Notes: generated by a model not told the origin, from the letters alone. Shown: positions 26,650 to 38,367, numbered from the stretch's first letter. The stretch: DNA of 64,000 nt from Candidatus Schekmanbacteria bacterium (GCA_016219965.1 JACRJM010000004.1:1-64000); one strand, 5' to 3'. Translations and numbers: made by a program.

Positions 26650-27417
26650 ATGGATGTTGAAAAACTGTTTTCTGAATTTACAGATGCAATGGCTAATGGC
26701 GTTGAAGCAATAGACGGAAAGAAAGCCTGGGAGCAGAAACAGTTCAAGATGAGTTCAGGCTCATTTGAGATCACTTCATTCAGAGGCAATTGGATTGAGA
26801 AAGCGTCAATCGGGAGAATAAAACTCAAAGTAGAAAAGACAATACAGGGTCCCGGCGATAAAGTGAGCCCAATGAACCTTAACAGCCTTCAGCTAAACAT
26901 ATTCCCGTCAAACCCGCTCCTGCCTGTGGGATTGTTCAATGTTGAGAACAGGATGGGAATTAAAGGTGCTGACAAGCTTGGCGGTTATTTCAGCATATTC
27001 CCAATGAAGGATGAAGAAGCAATCACCGGCAGCATCAAGAAACTTTTTTTCTCAAAAATCAAAAGCCATGGCAAAGCTTCCGCAAAATTGCTTAAAGACT
27101 ACGCTGAACTCTGGCAGTGGCTTGACTGGCCTTACAAGGGCGAGAATGGGATAGGGATGAAGATAAATGCTGAGGAGAATGAAGTCCCGTTTGTCAGGGA
27201 TATGGTTATGTCAGTATTAAAGGAATATTTAGACTGCATATCAACGCTCAAGGATATTGACTTTAACAAAGAAGACGGCGACGTAATGTTCTCTTTCCGC
27301 TACAAGCTTGCAGAATTCGTATTTATGAAAGATCCGAGTACAAAGTTTTGTTTTGAGAAGGGAGTGCCGCTTGATATTCTGGCGTCAATGATATTCCCGC
27401 CAACGGTGAGGTTTTAA
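26650..27417 (+). CDS. HemF-like protein, paralogue of the 4971-5804 product
   Basis: A 255-residue protein with the same landmarks as its paralogue: LNIFPSNPLLPVGLFNVEN (compare FPTSSILPMGHFNLER), FVRDMVMSVLKEYLDCISTLKDI, and the ending FCFEKGVPLDILASMIFPPTVRF (compare PFEALRWMGLPPTVHY). It matches the aerobic coproporphyrinogen oxidase fold in outline. The histidine of the HemF P-T-x-H motif is leucine here, so the usual catalytic chemistry is not expected. It lies 21 bp behind rmuC with GGAGGTG before the ATG. Function unknown. Confidence 0.72.
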   Translation: MDVEKLFSEFTDAMANGVEAIDGKKAWEQKQFKMSSGSFEITSFRGNWIEKASIGRIKLKVEKTIQGPGDKVSPMNLNSLQLNIFPSNPLLPVGLFNVENRMGIKGADKLGGYFSIFPMKDEEAITGSIKKLFFSKIKSHGKASAKLLKDYAELWQWLDWPYKGENGIGMKINAEENEVPFVRDMVMSVLKEYLDCISTLKDIDFNKEDGDVMFSFRYKLAEFVFMKDPSTKFCFEKGVPLDILASMIFPPTVRF

Positions 27418-27423
27418 GCAGCA

Positions 27424-27452
27424 TGTCATTCCCTCGAAAGAGGGAATCCAGA
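27424..27452. repeat. GTCATTCC palindromic repeat, half copy
   Basis: TGTCATTCCCTCGAAAGAGGGAATCCAG, a single hairpin (ATTCCCTC/GAGGGAAT) with a GAAA loop, directly after the HemF-like gene. It corresponds to one half of the copies at 17487 and 31680 and could also act as a terminator between convergent genes. Confidence 0.78.
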
Positions 27453-27536
27453 ATAGTACTTTATAGCAGATGGGTTCCATTATAAAAAAAATATAAAAAC
27501 ACTTATTTTAGAATAAGATAAAAAACGCTCATGACT

Positions 27537-28277
27537 TCAGTGATAATAGGTCGGTCTGTCGTCGGAGTCATCAATATCATCTGCTTTGCCGCCGACCATG
27601 ACTTTAAGTTTCCTTCTAATCCACCAGTATCTGATTTTAAGATACATATTCCTGAATATTCCATTTCCTCCGCCTTTCCCAAAGTATGTGAGATAGATGT
27701 ATCCGAATATCATCCCGCCCAGGTGTGCAATATGGGCTACTCCGGCATTGGTGGCTGAAATAGTTGAGAAGAACTCGATGCCTCCAATAAGTATCAGGAA
27801 ATAGCGCATCTTCATCGGGAAAACGAAATACATAAGAATCGTCCTGTCAGGATAGAGCAAGCCATACGCAAGGAGTATCCCGTAAACTGCTCCTGATGCG
27901 CCGATGATAGGAACCATCGATGATGGCGTAAAAGCAGTTGACGATATGCCGGCCCAGATTGCGCAGAGGAAATAATATTTCATGAAAAACCCGCTCCCCC
28001 ATCTTCTTTCAAGGTCGCTTCCAAACATCCAGAGGGCAAGCATGTTGAACAATATATGGAAGAGTCCTCCGTGGAGGAACTGGTAAGTGAATAGCTGCCA
28101 CACATAAAGCTCGCCGATTACGAGCTTAGGTATGAGACCAAAGATAAAAAGAATCTTGTCTTTTGTGAAGGTCTGGAGGAGGAAGAAACCGGCATTAATA
28201 TAAATTAATGACTTAACCGCCGGAGTAAGCGAGCCTCCGAACGAGTAACGGTAACCTCCTCTGTAGTATGTGTTCAT
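27537..28277 (-). CDS. Rhomboid-family intramembrane serine protease
   Basis: A 246-residue membrane protein with six predicted helices. The catalytic serine lies in IIGASGAVYGI and the histidine in VAHIAHLGGMIFGY. The HxxxN-like HILFN and the WRxxxx-equivalent loop are in the usual places. A hydrophilic C-terminal tail ends DDSDDRPTYYH. The ATG at 28277 overlaps the stop of the preceding aldo/keto reductase (ATGA); an upstream in-frame ATG at 28379 would lie inside that gene. Substrate unknown. Confidence 0.92.
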   Translation of the reverse strand: MNTYYRGGYRYSFGGSLTPAVKSLIYINAGFFLLQTFTKDKILFIFGLIPKLVIGELYVWQLFTYQFLHGGLFHILFNMLALWMFGSDLERRWGSGFFMKYYFLCAIWAGISSTAFTPSSMVPIIGASGAVYGILLAYGLLYPDRTILMYFVFPMKMRYFLILIGGIEFFSTISATNAGVAHIAHLGGMIFGYIYLTYFGKGGGNGIFRNMYLKIRYWWIRRKLKVMVGGKADDIDDSDDRPTYYH

Positions 28278-29305
28278 TTTGAAGCTGTTCCTTCCACCAT
28301 CTCTATTATTGCTTTTATCCTGTTCCTTGTCGGAAGCTCGTAAGGACATTTGTCCTCGCACTGTCCGCACTCTGAACATGCCTTAAGGCTTGGCAGCAGC
28401 CTTTTCCCTAGCTGCAGTGTATATTGGACATCATCATTCATTTCCCTTCCATAACATCTCTGATAGACTCCATGGACAAAAGGGATCATGATATTCGACG
28501 GACAGGGCTGGCAGTATGAGCATCTTCTGCAAAAATCCTTCCCGAATACTTCGACAGATTTTTTAAGCTCTGCAAGTTCATCAAATGAGAGTTTCTTCTC
28601 TTCACTCACTGCTTTGAAGTTATGCTCCAGCTCTTTTATCTTTGCCATTCCTACAACTATGATATCCACCGGATGTGAAAAGAAGAACCTCAAAGCCAGA
28701 GAAGATTTCTCTATCACTCCTCCTGCAAGGGGTTTCATGATTGACGATGCTATGTTGTGCTTCCTTGTCTCGGCGATGAGTCCGTCAAGAGGCTCCTGCT
28801 CGATCACATTGAAGGGGAAGAAGATCATCTCGAAGATATTCTTTCTCGCTGCTTCTGCCATTACAAGATGGTTATGCCCTGTGATAAGAAGATGCCTCAC
28901 TTTCCCCCGCTCTTTTGCTTTCTGGAGGAGTTCCAGCGGCTTTCCCATCACGGATTCGAGTTCATCCATTTTATTCACGCTATGGAACCCGTAGAAGTCG
29001 AAGTAATCAACCTTTGCTGATTTAAGGCTGACGTCGAGGTCCTCTATGAATTTCTCTGGGCCCATCTTCCATGAGAATGCGCGGCTCGTGAGTATCACCT
29101 TGTCCCTTATCTTTGGTATTACTCTTGAGAGTTTTTCTTCACTGTCCTGATATGCCCTTGCGGTGTCTATGTAATTTATACCCATATCAATCGCTGTGTT
29201 TATGAGTTTGTCAGATTCAGCCGGTGTGAGGCGCGGGATATGCATTGCACCGAAGGCAAGTTTTGTTGCGGTTAAGCCTGTGCTGCCAAGTGCGACTTTT
29301 TTCAT
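28274..29305 (-). CDS. Aldo/keto reductase with C-terminal 4Fe-4S ferredoxin domain
   Basis: A 343-residue protein. The N-terminal 240 residues form an aldo/keto reductase barrel (NYIDTARAYQDSE with Asp/Tyr, VILTSRA in place of the usual K-containing strand, and GFHSVN with His). The C-terminus has two cysteine clusters, CRRCSYCQPCP and CSECGQCEDKCPYELPTR, typical of the AKR-ferredoxin group. The lysine of the catalytic tetrad seems to be serine (LTSRA), which is common in this group. GGAGGTC precedes the ATG. It is followed by the rhomboid gene with a 4-bp overlap. Confidence 0.92.
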   Translation of the reverse strand: MKKVALGSTGLTATKLAFGAMHIPRLTPAESDKLINTAIDMGINYIDTARAYQDSEEKLSRVIPKIRDKVILTSRAFSWKMGPEKFIEDLDVSLKSAKVDYFDFYGFHSVNKMDELESVMGKPLELLQKAKERGKVRHLLITGHNHLVMAEAARKNIFEMIFFPFNVIEQEPLDGLIAETRKHNIASSIMKPLAGGVIEKSSLALRFFFSHPVDIIVVGMAKIKELEHNFKAVSEEKKLSFDELAELKKSVEVFGKDFCRRCSYCQPCPSNIMIPFVHGVYQRCYGREMNDDVQYTLQLGKRLLPSLKACSECGQCEDKCPYELPTRNRIKAIIEMVEGTASK

Positions 29306-29469
29306 GAAAGACCTCCGCAGGATTAATTCAAATCAATAAATTACAATTATGTTTTTGATGGTTACAGATTTTTAAATTGGAATTCAAGGATATTTAAAAT
29401 AAAAAAATCACAGCACAGACAGCATTTTTTAATTGAAAATTGTTTAATTTAAGTAATAAGGATACTTAT

Positions 29470-31632
29470 ATGTTTAAGAGAACTCTCATAATCGGAATAA
29501 CGCTTTATTTCCTTGCATTCCCAAATTACCAATCATTTGCGGCTGACAGCGGCAGTCTTGAACTTGAAGCTCGAGGTTCTTACGGCGAATATTTCAATGT
29601 GGAAGCATTATCAGGGAAGTATGCCTATGTTGGGACTCAGAAAGGTCTTAAGGTTTTTAATATATCAGATCCTTCATCTCCATCCCTTGCAGGCAAGTAT
29701 GAGTTTTCGGGTCTTGTTGACAACCTCTATGTGTCGGGAGGAAAGGCATATCTGACATATGAAAACGGAGACTTTTTAATTCTGGATGTGACTAAGCCGT
29801 CAAAGATAAAACTCCTCGGAGGCCTTGATGCCAGAGGATTTGGCGGAATGTCTGTGTCCGGAAAAAAGGTTTACCTCATCCAGGATGATCTTAAAATATA
29901 TAATGTAAGCAAACCTGAGATTCCTAAACTCTCAGGCTCATACAAGCTTTCAAACTATGATAAGGAAAAACTGACTTATGTGTGTGTGTCCGGCAATCTG
30001 GCATATCTCGGTTATAATAACTTTGAGAACACTGAAAGTAATGTCAACACACTTCGGATAGTAGATGTTTCCAAGCCTTCGGCCCCGTATCTGCGCGGTG
30101 AATATAATGTAGGTTATTATATAAACAAGATCTTTGTTTACGGAGGCAAGGCTTATATCATTGGAGAAAGTGATAATATAACCATCCTGAATATTTCAGA
30201 TCCATCAACTCCTCTTTTCCTTGGAAGCTATGCTACTCAGCAGCCTACTGACATATTTGTTTATGGCTCGCTGGCCTACATCTGTGATTCTGATTCAGGG
30301 CTTTCAATAGTCGATCTTTTCGATCTTGCAAATCCGGTCTTGCTTGGAAAATATGATGGGAACTCTCTTGTTAAAGTTTATGTCACTGGCGGTAAGGCAT
30401 ATCTTACAGGGTATGCCGGATTTTTTGTGGTGAATGTTGCCAATCCATCATCCCCTGCAATCCTTGGTTCCTACAACACTGTAAGTTATGCCACAGGTGT
30501 TTTCATTGACGGCTATAGGGCGTTTGTCGCAAACGGTTACGGCGGGCTTGTGATACTTGATGCCAGTGAGCCATCATCACCATCGCTTATTGGGGTGCTG
30601 GATACGAAAGGTTATACAAACAAAGTTTTTGTAGCGGAAAATAAAGCATATATAGCAGACAGCTATAACGGGCTTGTTATAGCAGATGTGACTGACCTTA
30701 CAAACCCTGTCATCCTCGGGACATACGAGACTCCTAGTGCTGAATGGGTTTGTGTTTCAGGGAATACTGCCTATGTTGCAGACAGCACCGCCGCTGCATT
30801 ATACCTTTTAGATGTTTCAGATCCGTCTTCTCCTGAATTGATCAATGCTTACAGTGTGGGAAACAATATTACAGGTCTCTTCGTTTCTGATGATGTGGTC
30901 TATCTTTCCAATAAGGCTTATACAAGTCTTAAGGGGTTTTATATGATAGATGTCCTGAATCCCGCCGAAGCCGACCTTTTATCACAGTATTCCGGAAGGT
31001 TTAACGGGTCCGCTGTTTCAGGCTCTACTGCGTATTTGACAGTTACAGGCGGTGCGCTTGAAATTTTAGACATCACAGACAAATCCTCTCCGCAGCTTTT
31101 AAAGGATGTGGAAATATGCGATGACAGCGGTCCTGTTATTGTCTCAGATAATAAGGCTTATTTCTTTGGTAAAAAATGGACTGATGAATCAAATAAATCC
31201 AAAAAAAACGGGGTCGCTGTTGTTGATGTGACAAATCCCGCAGAGGCAGCACTTGAAACCATATATGAACTTGGCGCTGATCCGCTGCAACTCACTGTCT
31301 CCAGCTCGACAGTATATGTCGCACATGGATTGAACGGTCTGATTATAGTCGATGCCTCTCCACCTGTTTTACCATCAGCGCTCAGCAGCAATAAAGGAAA
31401 GGCAGGAGCAGAGATTACTATTACGGGAAGCGGTTTTGGAAGCATTGAAGGGAAGGTGCTGATTGTGAAAGGCAAAAAAGAAAAGTCCTGCACTGTCACA
31501 TCATGGACCGACACGGAAATTAAAGTGACTCTTCCCTCGGGAGTAACAGCCGGGAAGAAAAAGATATTCGTTGAAAATTCCCATGGCAGAAGAGCTAAGA
31601 CAGGTCTTGCCTTTACGTATCTGAAAAAGTGA
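29470..31632 (+). CDS. Exported LVIVD-repeat beta-propeller with C-terminal IPT/TIG domain
   Basis: A 720-residue protein starting at the ATG at 29470 (AAGGA 7 nt before) with signal peptide MFKRTLIIGITLYFLAF...SFAA. The earlier in-frame start at 29440 lacks a site. At least a dozen LVIVD units such as GLSIVDLFDLANPVLLG and GLVILDASEPSSPSLIG make a propeller of about residues 25-620. The last ~85 residues (PSALSSNKGKAGAEITITGSGFG) form an IPT/TIG module. It is probably a secreted or surface binding protein. Shorter relative at 8899-10383. Confidence 0.87.
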   Translation: MFKRTLIIGITLYFLAFPNYQSFAADSGSLELEARGSYGEYFNVEALSGKYAYVGTQKGLKVFNISDPSSPSLAGKYEFSGLVDNLYVSGGKAYLTYENGDFLILDVTKPSKIKLLGGLDARGFGGMSVSGKKVYLIQDDLKIYNVSKPEIPKLSGSYKLSNYDKEKLTYVCVSGNLAYLGYNNFENTESNVNTLRIVDVSKPSAPYLRGEYNVGYYINKIFVYGGKAYIIGESDNITILNISDPSTPLFLGSYATQQPTDIFVYGSLAYICDSDSGLSIVDLFDLANPVLLGKYDGNSLVKVYVTGGKAYLTGYAGFFVVNVANPSSPAILGSYNTVSYATGVFIDGYRAFVANGYGGLVILDASEPSSPSLIGVLDTKGYTNKVFVAENKAYIADSYNGLVIADVTDLTNPVILGTYETPSAEWVCVSGNTAYVADSTAAALYLLDVSDPSSPELINAYSVGNNITGLFVSDDVVYLSNKAYTSLKGFYMIDVLNPAEADLLSQYSGRFNGSAVSGSTAYLTVTGGALEILDITDKSSPQLLKDVEICDDSGPVIVSDNKAYFFGKKWTDESNKSKKNGVAVVDVTNPAEAALETIYELGADPLQLTVSSSTVYVAHGLNGLIIVDASPPVLPSALSSNKGKAGAEITITGSGFGSIEGKVLIVKGKKEKSCTVTSWTDTEIKVTLPSGVTAGKKKIFVENSHGRRAKTGLAFTYLKK

Positions 31633-31679
31633 AACTGTTTTAATCAAAAGAATTTCTCATGCTCTATATCGTGGTGAAT

Positions 31680-31751
31680 TGTCATCCCCGCGAAAGCGGG
31701 GATCCAGAAATAATAAATAAACCTGGATTCCGCATCAAGTGCGGAATGACA
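31680..31751. repeat. GTCATTCC palindromic repeat, complete two-hairpin copy
   Basis: TGTCATCCCCGCGAAAGCGGGGATCCAG, a 16-nt spacer, then CTGGATTCCGCATCAAGTGCGGAATGACA. The left half resembles the 27424 copy and the right half is the inverted form of the left end of the 17487 copy. It sits between convergent genes. Confidence 0.82.
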
Positions 31752-31798
31752 GCGTTGTATTAGTATTTGAATATCTCGTAGCTTGCTGTGAAGTAGTT

Positions 31799-31948
31799 TT
31801 AATCTTCCTCATCATCGAAAATCCTGTATTTCTGGTTTTCAAGGTCTTCGAACTGGTCAGTCTTCACAGCCCACAAAAATATAAGCCATCCTCCAAAGCC
31901 AAGCGCAAGGCATAAAAAAAAGAGCAGGAATATAGTCCATATCTCCAT
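31799..31948 (-). CDS. ccoS: cbb3 oxidase maturation protein CcoS
   Basis: A 49-residue protein missed by length cut-offs. It begins MEIWTIFLLFFLCLALGFGGW (one membrane helix) and continues FLWAVKTDQFEDLENQKYRIFDDEED, matching the CcoS pattern F-W-x-x-K-x-x-Q-F-x-D-L-x-x-x-x-x-R-I-x-x-D-D-E. CcoS is needed to place copper and heme in the catalytic subunit. It starts 1 bp after the ccoI stop and closes the oxidase operon. Confidence 0.9.
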   Translation of the reverse strand: MEIWTIFLLFFLCLALGFGGWLIFLWAVKTDQFEDLENQKYRIFDDEED

Positions 31949-31949
31949 G

Positions 31950-34124
31950 TCATGCCCTCAATGAGTTTAAACAGACTGACACAGAGCTGATGCTCATCAG
32001 CGCAGCCGAAAGCACAGGCGGAAAGAATCCTGCCGCCGCAAATGGTATGGCGATTATGTTGTATATGAATGCCCAGAAAAGATTGCTCTTTATTATTTTC
32101 ATTGTCTTTCTGCCGGTCATGATCGCATCTTTAACACCATTGAGGTTATTGTTCATAAGTACGACGTCCGCTGATAATGGGGCAAGCTGTGAAGGCTCAT
32201 TCATGGCAACTCCTATGTCGGCTTCCATTATTGAAGGAGTGTCGTTGATGCCATCGCCTACGAACAGCACATGTTCTCCATTGCTTTTGAATTTTCTGAT
32301 TATATCAAGCTTCATTTCCGGCAGCAGACATGCCTCATATGAGCTTAATCCGAGTTTGTCAGCTATGCGCTTTGCTGTCTCTGCTGAATCGCCGGTCAGC
32401 ATGTCTGTCTTCAGATTAAGCGTCCTGATGAAAGAGCAAACATCTTCTGCTTCGCTTCTTAATCTATCATCGAATGAAATGAGAGCTTTCACCTCAAAGT
32501 TTTCCGCGTAATAGATTATTATTTTTCCTGAAGATAAAAGATTAATGGACTGGTCATTAATAGAATCACTGACTCCTATTCCTTTTTCTTCCATTAGTAT
32601 TCTGTTCCCAAGCAAAATATTATTGCCGTCTATTTTACCTTCAACCCCTTTGCCCGGATGATATTTTATATCTTCCGCTTTTAATGTTACTTCCTGATTT
32701 TTATACCTGCTTAACGATAAAGCCAGCGGATGCTGAATATTCTGTTCAAGGGCAGATGCTTTTGCAATGATAGATTCAATGATAGAGCCGGTGCCTGCAA
32801 CTCCATCAGCGCATATAACATCTGATACTGCAAAGCTTCCTTCAGTAAGCGTCCCTGTTTTGTCAAATACAACTCTGTCAACCATGCTTAAGACCTCTAT
32901 GGTTTCCGGGTTCCTGAAAAGTATCCCTCTTTTCAATGCCGAGGTTATTGCGCTGTTTAAGGCAAGCGGGGTTGCAAGTCCAAGCGCACAGGGGCAGGCA
33001 ACGATAAGTACGGATACTGTTGACATCAGGGCTGTGGCTGCATTTTTACCTGAAAGATAGTGTGATAAAAAAGTGATTATGGCTATCACTATGATAGCGG
33101 GGACAAAAAATGAAACTACCCTGTCTGCAAGTCTCTGGACAGGAGCTTTTGATAGAAATGAGTTCCTGAGAAGCGCCATTATTTTTGCTGCATAGGAGTT
33201 TTCGGAGCTAGTCAGCGCTTTGCATTCAATCTTCCCCCAGAGATTCGAAGTGCCGCCTACCACAGTTGTACCCATCTCTTTTTTTACCGGCAAGGACTCT
33301 CCGGTCATTATGCTTTCATCAACTTCGGTAGCGCCTTTCAATACCTCGGCATCACAGGGGATTCTCTCAAAGGGATGGACGATGAAAATATTCCCTGTGC
33401 TGATGTCTGATGCAGAGATCTCTTTTTCTTCACCTGTCGCTGCATCAATGACAAAAGTTTTTATTTTAAGAAACTCCCGGAACTTATCAAAGACTGATGA
33501 GGTTTTTTCCTTTGCATAGGCTTCAATGGTTCTTCCGGCAAGTATGAATGTTATTATCATTGCCGCTGTATCAAAATATACTTCTCCCCCTGAGAATAAT
33601 CCTGCCGTGCTGTAGACATACGCCGCAAGGGTTCCGGCGCTTATCAGCGTGTCCATGGTCACTGTCCTGTGTATGATGCCTTTTATCGCTTTAACATGGA
33701 AACCCCATCCGCAGTAAAATACGACCGGAGTTGAAAGAACGAATGAGGCTATCTCGAAGAACTTTTTTGAGAGTACATCCATCCCGTCAAAATATCCTGA
33801 GTAAAGAGCGACGCTTGCAGCCATTATCTGCATTGAGAGGAAGGCTGCTGTGCCGAGCCTGTAAAGTAGGTCCTTTTTCTGTCTGCTGAAGTCTGCGGCG
33901 AGGTCGTCAATCGCGGCTTCTTTTGCCCTGTAGCCTAAAGATTCTATGACTCTGATAATATCTGATGAATTTACTTTGCCATTATCAACAACTATGTCGG
34001 CAAGGCCGGTTTCAGCTGATATGGTGAGATTTCGAACACCGCTGATTTTTTTTACTGTTTCTACTATTGATGAGATGCAGGATGAGCAGTCTATCCCTTC
34101 GATTAAAAAGCTTATTGTTGTCAC
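31950..34124 (-). CDS. ccoI: Copper-transporting P1B-type ATPase (CcoI/FixI type)
   Basis: A 724-residue P-type ATPase that exports Cu(I) for cbb3 oxidase assembly. An N-terminal heavy-metal domain carries GIDCSSCISSI. The metal-site helix has ACPCALGLATP, the phosphorylation site is DKTGTLTEG, the TGES loop is present (MTGESLPVKK), and the hinge is GDGINDTPS. About eight membrane helices. The pairing with ccoS and the oxidase genes supports the CcoI role over general copper resistance. Confidence 0.93.
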   Translation of the reverse strand: MTTISFLIEGIDCSSCISSIVETVKKISGVRNLTISAETGLADIVVDNGKVNSSDIIRVIESLGYRAKEAAIDDLAADFSRQKKDLLYRLGTAAFLSMQIMAASVALYSGYFDGMDVLSKKFFEIASFVLSTPVVFYCGWGFHVKAIKGIIHRTVTMDTLISAGTLAAYVYSTAGLFSGGEVYFDTAAMIITFILAGRTIEAYAKEKTSSVFDKFREFLKIKTFVIDAATGEEKEISASDISTGNIFIVHPFERIPCDAEVLKGATEVDESIMTGESLPVKKEMGTTVVGGTSNLWGKIECKALTSSENSYAAKIMALLRNSFLSKAPVQRLADRVVSFFVPAIIVIAIITFLSHYLSGKNAATALMSTVSVLIVACPCALGLATPLALNSAITSALKRGILFRNPETIEVLSMVDRVVFDKTGTLTEGSFAVSDVICADGVAGTGSIIESIIAKASALEQNIQHPLALSLSRYKNQEVTLKAEDIKYHPGKGVEGKIDGNNILLGNRILMEEKGIGVSDSINDQSINLLSSGKIIIYYAENFEVKALISFDDRLRSEAEDVCSFIRTLNLKTDMLTGDSAETAKRIADKLGLSSYEACLLPEMKLDIIRKFKSNGEHVLFVGDGINDTPSIMEADIGVAMNEPSQLAPLSADVVLMNNNLNGVKDAIMTGRKTMKIIKSNLFWAFIYNIIAIPFAAAGFFPPVLSAALMSISSVSVCLNSLRA

Positions 34125-34149
34125 ACATCACTCACAGTGCTCACATCAA

Positions 34150-34308
34150 TCAATGATAAAGCACGATATAGACAAAAAGGAAAACTGTCACGACAGCATA
34201 GAGGAAATAAATTATAACCGGGATTTTTTTGCCAGTTTCTTCTTTTTCGAGGCGAAGCTCTCCATTGTTTTTATTATTGTTCATTTTATTATTTATGTTA
34301 TTATTCAT
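34150..34308 (-). CDS. Small single-pass membrane protein in the cbb3 operon
   Basis: A 52-residue product if translation begins at the ATG at 34308, 1 bp after the ccoQ stop. It has an Asn-rich start, a charged stretch (RLEKEETGKK) and one C-terminal helix (IPVIIYFLYAVVTVFLFVYIVLY). No ribosome site is obvious and the frame stays open to 34380, so the start is uncertain. It lies where a ccoP or ccoH gene would be expected, but no heme or CcoH motif is seen. It might be an accessory oxidase subunit. Confidence 0.5.
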   Translation of the reverse strand: MNNNINNKMNNNKNNGELRLEKEETGKKIPVIIYFLYAVVTVFLFVYIVLYH

Positions 34309-34309
34309 G

Positions 34310-34474
34310 TCATTGTTCGTCATCATTGATGTTGTCATTGTCATCGAGCATCCTGTATTTGGGCCTTTCGACCTCGTCATACCGCTTTTTATTGAAATAA
34401 AAAATTATCAATGCAATGAACACGACTCCAAAAACCGCAATGATTCCAAGATAAACCCATTGGTTAAGTTCCAT
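34310..34474 (-). CDS. ccoQ: cbb3 oxidase small subunit CcoQ-like
   Basis: A 54-residue protein starting MELNQWVYLGIIAVFGVVFIAL with one membrane helix, then YFNKKRYDEVERPKYRMLDDND, the typical K-R-x-x-x-E-x-P-K-Y-x-M-L-D-D ending of CcoQ/FixQ-type subunits. CcoQ stabilises the oxidase complex. It follows the ccoO-ccoP fusion by 9 bp. Confidence 0.85.
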   Translation of the reverse strand: MELNQWVYLGIIAVFGVVFIALIIFYFNKKRYDEVERPKYRMLDDNDNINDDEQ

Positions 34475-34483
34475 GATGGCCGC

Positions 34484-35721
34484 TCACTTTTTCCTTGCTA
34501 CTGACCTTATGAATGAGATCACCTTCCAGATATCGTCATCGGATATATTCTTTCCCCATTTCGGCATTCCCTCTGCCTCAACACCGTTATAGATTGTTTC
34601 AAAGATCTGATTGTCGCGGTTCCCGTATTCCCATACTTCATCTGTAAGATCTGGTCCGATATTTCCCGTAGCATCCTCTTTGTGGCAGACGGAACAGTTT
34701 TTAAGAAAGACCTCTTTACCTGTTTTTATAGCGTCTGCTTTTCCTTCAAAGGGGTTCTTAGTATTGTCAGGAAGTTTAAATGCAGGTGCTGCTTTTTCTT
34801 CTTTCTCTTCTGTTGGTATCGACTCTATGAAAGCAGCGACTTTCCATATATCATCATTTGATATTTTATTTCCCCATGATGGCATTCCTTTGGGCCTTCC
34901 ATCATATATGGAAATGAATATGTCTCTTTCAGTTCCGCCAAAGAGCCATTCTGCATCAATTAGATTTGGCCCGATGCTTCCCTTCAAGTCTTTTCCATGG
35001 CAGGCGCCGCATTTTTCCATATATATATGTTCTCCCTTTTCTATGGCAGCTTTGTCAGCACTGTAAGGATTTTTAGCATCGGCAGGTATGATTAGCTCGG
35101 CTTTCGCTCCTGCTTCGGGCTTCTGTGTATTCCCGATTCTTTGCAAGTATGCGACCATTGCATCCATCTCAGTCTTTCCTTCAAGCGCTATCAGTTCATT
35201 CTGGGTATATGGATAATCAAGTACCTCCATCTTTTTTAATGTGTATGTCGTATCAAGCGGTGTTTTCTCCAGAAACGCGTACGAAGGCATTATCGAAGCA
35301 AGCACTATGCTCCTCGGGTTTCTCATGTGTTCGTAGTGCCATTTGTCAGGATATTTTCCTCCGATCCTGGCAAGATCAGGTCCTGTCCGCTTCGACCCCC
35401 ATAGGAAAGGCCTGTCATATTCAAATTCCCATGTTTCTGAAACCTTCCCATAGCGGGTTTGCTCATCCGGAAAGGGTCTTACAGTCTGTGTATGGCAGCT
35501 ATTGCATCCTTCCCGGATATAGATGTCCCGTCCTTCAAGCTCAAGGGGTGTGTATGGATGGTTATTCTCATTGTGAGGGGTCATGTCCTTCATAAAAAGA
35601 GGGACGACCATAGTTACGATAGTTCCCACTGCTATCACTATTACAGCCATGATTGTGAGAAGCGCAGGCTTTTCATATATGCTCATTAATTTGATCATAA
35701 ATCTGCTCATAAGTTTGCTCA

Positions 35722-35722
<1 letters not shown>
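34484..35722 (-). CDS. ccoO: Fused cbb3 oxidase subunits CcoO and CcoP: tri-heme cytochrome c
   Basis: A 412-residue protein with one N-terminal membrane helix (about residues 18-42). The CcoO domain carries EGCNSCHTQTVRPFPDEQTRYG and the usual WGSKRTGPDLARIGGKY. Two further cytochrome c domains follow, with CGACHGKDLKG near residue 240 and CSVCHKEDATG near 345, each with a downstream Met ligand region (GMPSWG, GMPKWG). Normal CcoO has one heme and normal CcoP has two plus its own anchor. Here all three hemes are on one chain and there is no separate ccoP. The start overlaps the ccoN stop. Confidence 0.93.
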
Positions 35723-38235
<2,513 letters not shown>

Positions 38236-38241
38236 ACTTGG

Positions 38242-38367
38242 TCTGAACGTAATATTTGGCGGCATACTTTGTCAGCGGGCAATTCGAAAATGCTCACGTA
38301 CAGAAAAGTACGCTCCGCGTTTCTCATTACCCGCTTTCGCGTCTGCCACTCAAATCTTGCGTTCAGA
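38242..38367. repeat. 126-bp imperfect palindrome after gap
   Basis: Two 60-bp arms of equal length around a 6-bp centre. The outer ends TCTGAACG/CGTTCAGA and the inner GTAC/GTAC match exactly, and the interior matches at about two thirds of positions without needing gaps. It lies 6 bp after the gap stop. No T-run follows, so it is more like a mobile or repetitive palindrome than a simple terminator. No second copy was found in the window. Confidence 0.7.

Noticed and set aside
34309-34380. Extended 76-residue version of the small cbb3-operon protein starting at 34380
   Set aside because: The extra residues are read out of frame across most of ccoQ's 3' end; the start at 34308 next to the ccoQ stop is simpler.
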